Notes under the pieces: generated by a model | What the model was told of the DNA's origin: nothing | The model's input: the letters and a program-made list of their open reading frames with translations, nothing else | Database searches by the model: none | Made by a program: the position numbers and the translations under genes | Shown: positions 13,366 to 15,264 of the stretch, piece after piece | Position numbering within the stretch: position 1 is the first letter of the stretch | Layout of the letters: the number at the start of each line of letters is the position of its first letter | NCBI GenBank assembly: GCA_002418625.1 | Contig: DIEM01000037.1 | Span: 27,724-42,987, forward strand | DNA length: 15,264 nt | Direction: 5' to 3' | Source of the DNA: Firmicutes bacterium UBA5774 | GTDB taxonomy: Bacteria > Bacillota > Clostridia > Peptostreptococcales > Anaerovoracaceae

Positions 13366-14736
13366 TTATTTTTCGACTATCCCGAGTTCACGGATACGGC
13401 GGTAAAGTGTCGACTCGCTTATTCCGAGGATCCCCGCCGCTCTAATCTTTCCTTCGAGGGAATATCCCGTGTCTATCAGGCAAGCCCCGATCAGCTGCTT
13501 CTGGTATCGGTCCATCTTTTCCTTGAGTCCGCCGCTGCGTTCAAACCGGCCGCCATCCACCCTGCAGACCCTGTCCGGAAGATTGCCCGCGGATATCTGT
13601 GAATCCGTCTCCATATTGACAGCGTACTCGACGACATTTTCCAGCTCCCGGACATTGCCCGGCCAATCATAGCGCATCAAAAGCTCTATAGCTTCGCCCG
13701 AGAAGCCTTCAATGCTTTTGTTCAGAAGATCCGTGAATTTTTGCAGCGCATAGTTCAGAAGCAGCTCAGTGTCTCCCGGCCGAGACCTCAGCGGCGGTAT
13801 GTTCAAAGGAATCACATTGAGCCTGAAATACAGGTCTTCCCGAAATTCCTTCATCTTGATCATCGCGTCAAGATCCTTGTTGGTGGCGGCAATAATGCGA
13901 ACATCGACATCTATGGGGCTAATGCCGCCGATGCGGTCGATCTGACGGTTCTGGATCGCATGGAGCAGTTTGACCTGCAAATGCAGCGGCATATCCCCGA
14001 TCTCGTCGAGGAAGATCGTCCCTTTATTGGCGATTTCGAATTTTCCTGGCTTTCCGCCCTTGTCCGCTCCGGTAAAAGCGCCTTTTTCATAACCGAACAT
14101 TTCACTTTCCAGAAGCTGGGCGGGAATGGCCGCGCAATTAACGGCCACAAAAGGCATCTGCCGGCGATTACTGTGTCGATAGACGAAGCGCGCGAATAAT
14201 TCCTTCCCCGTGCCGCTTTCCCCCTGAATGAGAACGCTGGATTTACTTTTGGCAATGCTTTTGAGCATATCCAAAAGCGCCAGAATTTTTGTATCCTGAG
14301 TAATGAGCTCCTTGTGCGGACAAATATTTCCCGCTGCTGCTTCATCTTTATCCGATTTTAACTGCACATTGGCAGCCAGCACATTTTTTACCGCAAATTC
14401 CAGATCATCAAGCGAAAAAGGTTTCATGATGAACTCGGATGCGCCTTCTTTCATCGCCTCAACAGCCGTATTGACCGTTCCGTATGCGGTGATCAGAATC
14501 ACCGGTGTCGCAGGCGAAATCCGTTTAACGCCTCTCAGAACATCCATACCGCTCATTTTGGGCATGCGCATGTCCGTAACAACACCGGCAAACTGGCCGT
14601 TCTTGAATTTGACCAGTGCGTCGGCGCCATTTTCGGCTGTTTCCACTTCATAACCGCAACTGCTCAAAGACTCATAGAGAGCCATTCTCATGGACGAATC
14701 ATCATCGACAATCAACAATCTTTCCGCGTTGGGCAT
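13366..14736 (-). CDS. NtrC-family sigma-54-dependent response regulator
   Basis: A 456-residue phosphorylation-controlled activator of sigma-54 promoters. The receiver domain (1-120) has the acidic pocket Asp11-Asp13, phospho-acceptor Asp55 (TDMRMPKMSG), Thr83 and Lys105 (KPF). The AAA+ domain (about 145-385) has Walker A GESGTGKE (about 175), a canonical GAFTGA loop (about 218), Walker B GTIFLDEIGD (about 243), and the AATNKDL and YFRLNVIP motifs. A Fis-type helix-turn-helix closes the protein (AAGILGISESTLYRRIREL). All key residues are present. Its ATG directly follows the kinase stop (TAAATG), with GGAG 9 nt upstream inside the kinase gene, so the pair is co-translated. The target genes are not evident. 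Two activators of this class in one window raise the question of which one serves the promoter at 3119-3134; closeness favours the other. Confidence 0.95.
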   Translation of the reverse strand: MPNAERLLIVDDDSSMRMALYESLSSCGYEVETAENGADALVKFKNGQFAGVVTDMRMPKMSGMDVLRGVKRISPATPVILITAYGTVNTAVEAMKEGASEFIMKPFSLDDLEFAVKNVLAANVQLKSDKDEAAAGNICPHKELITQDTKILALLDMLKSIAKSKSSVLIQGESGTGKELFARFVYRHSNRRQMPFVAVNCAAIPAQLLESEMFGYEKGAFTGADKGGKPGKFEIANKGTIFLDEIGDMPLHLQVKLLHAIQNRQIDRIGGISPIDVDVRIIAATNKDLDAMIKMKEFREDLYFRLNVIPLNIPPLRSRPGDTELLLNYALQKFTDLLNKSIEGFSGEAIELLMRYDWPGNVRELENVVEYAVNMETDSQISAGNLPDRVCRVDGGRFERSGGLKEKMDRYQKQLIGACLIDTGYSLEGKIRAAGILGISESTLYRRIRELGIVEK

Positions 14737-15264
14737 TTAGACAATCTCCATAGCTGTTTCACGATCCAAAACGGCAGGTAAACTGACATTGACGATCATG
14801 CCGCCTTCCGGTGCGTTCTCCACAAATATTGAACCATTATGTTCACTGATGATGTTGTGAACAATGGCCAGTCCCAGGCCGGAGCCACCTTCTTTTGTGC
14901 TGAAAAAGGGATCAAATATTCTGGAAATATCTGCAGACGGAATTCCCGGTCCGGCGTCCTGAAAAATGATCTCGGCGATCTTTTCCCTGGTTTCGAGAAG
15001 GCTCTTAGGCGTCAGTCTGGTCAAAATGGTCAATTTCCCGCCATCCGGCATGGCCTGTTGCGCATTCAGAATAATATTGAGGAACACTTGTTTGATCATT
15101 TCGGCGTCGGCTGAAATCAGAATATCGTTTTGATCCATGTGCACCAAAAGCTCAACGCCCGCCTGCTCGATAATCTGCTCGGAAAAATCAATGACTTCCT
15201 TCATGATTTGATGCAAACGGATAACTTTCATCTGCGGTGACGGCCGGCGGGTAAATAAAAGAAG
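14737..15264 (-). CDS. Sensor histidine kinase, C-terminal part (partial)
   Basis: The reading frame is open to the window edge, so the visible 175 residues are the C-terminal end of a longer kinase. The internal Met at 15229-15231 is not its start: the preceding codons read LLLFTRRPSPQ, typical of the end of a phospho-acceptor helix region in NtrB-type kinases. The ATP-binding domain is complete: N box NIILNAQQAMP, G1 box DAGPGIP, F box IFDPFFSTK, and G2 box GGSGLGLAIVHNII. The phosphorylated His, the sensor part and any membrane segments lie outside the window, so the signal is unknown. The stop abuts the ATG of the NtrC-type regulator, its evident partner. Confidence 0.93.
   Translation of the reverse strand, partial: LLLFTRRPSPQMKVIRLHQIMKEVIDFSEQIIEQAGVELLVHMDQNDILISADAEMIKQVFLNIILNAQQAMPDGGKLTILTRLTPKSLLETREKIAEIIFQDAGPGIPSADISRIFDPFFSTKEGGSGLGLAIVHNIISEHNGSIFVENAPEGGMIVNVSLPAVLDRETAMEIV

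Overview
The window looks like chromosomal DNA of an anaerobic, fermentative Gram-positive bacterium of the Clostridia. This is inferred from the [FeFe]-hydrogenase genes, strong GGAGG-type ribosome binding sites, two sigma-54 activators, a PBP5-type carboxypeptidase, and the gene orders rph-rdgB-phosphoesterase and serC-serA. A family-level guess (Anaerovoracaceae or relatives) would be weak. No rRNA, tRNA, CRISPR array, prophage or intact insertion sequence was seen.

Layout. (1) 1-2763, plus strand: the 3' part of a NuoF/HydB-type flavoprotein gene and a complete hydA, the end of an NADH-linked [FeFe]-hydrogenase operon. (2) 2764-3341: a 578-bp region without a normal gene but full of signals. 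It holds two hairpins behind hydA, a consensus -24/-12 (sigma-54) promoter on the minus strand, and two large palindromes carrying three copies of a GTGTGC-N6-GCAC site. (3) 3342-8023, minus strand: an ApgM-type phosphoglycerate mutase, a D-Ala-D-Ala carboxypeptidase and a CBS/PAS/AAA+/Fis sigma-54 activator, tightly packed or overlapping in that transcription order. (4) 8108-10406, plus strand: a sigma-A promoter and the overlapping serine-synthesis genes serC and serA. (5) 10424-13320, minus strand: promoter, rph, rdgB, a YfcE-type phosphoesterase, a YihY/BrkB membrane protein and a weak terminator. (6) 13366-15264, minus strand: an NtrC-type response regulator and the end of its sensor kinase.

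How the genes fit together. The hydrogenase would reoxidise NADH by making H2. The mutase, SerC and SerA all touch 3-phosphoglycerate or its products, from two divergent transcripts. rph and rdgB are RNA-maturation and nucleotide-pool housekeeping genes.

The most interesting part is 2982-3301. A near-perfect sigma-54 promoter lies about 210 bp behind the stop codon of a sigma-54 activator gene, on the same strand, with three activator-like sites 110-185 bp upstream of the predicted start. Yet it reads into only about 220 bp before a terminator-like hairpin and the opposing 3' end of hydA. Either the target operon was lost, leaving a perfect Shine-Dalgarno sequence and a start-less 21-codon remnant, or the promoter drives an undescribed small RNA or micropeptide.
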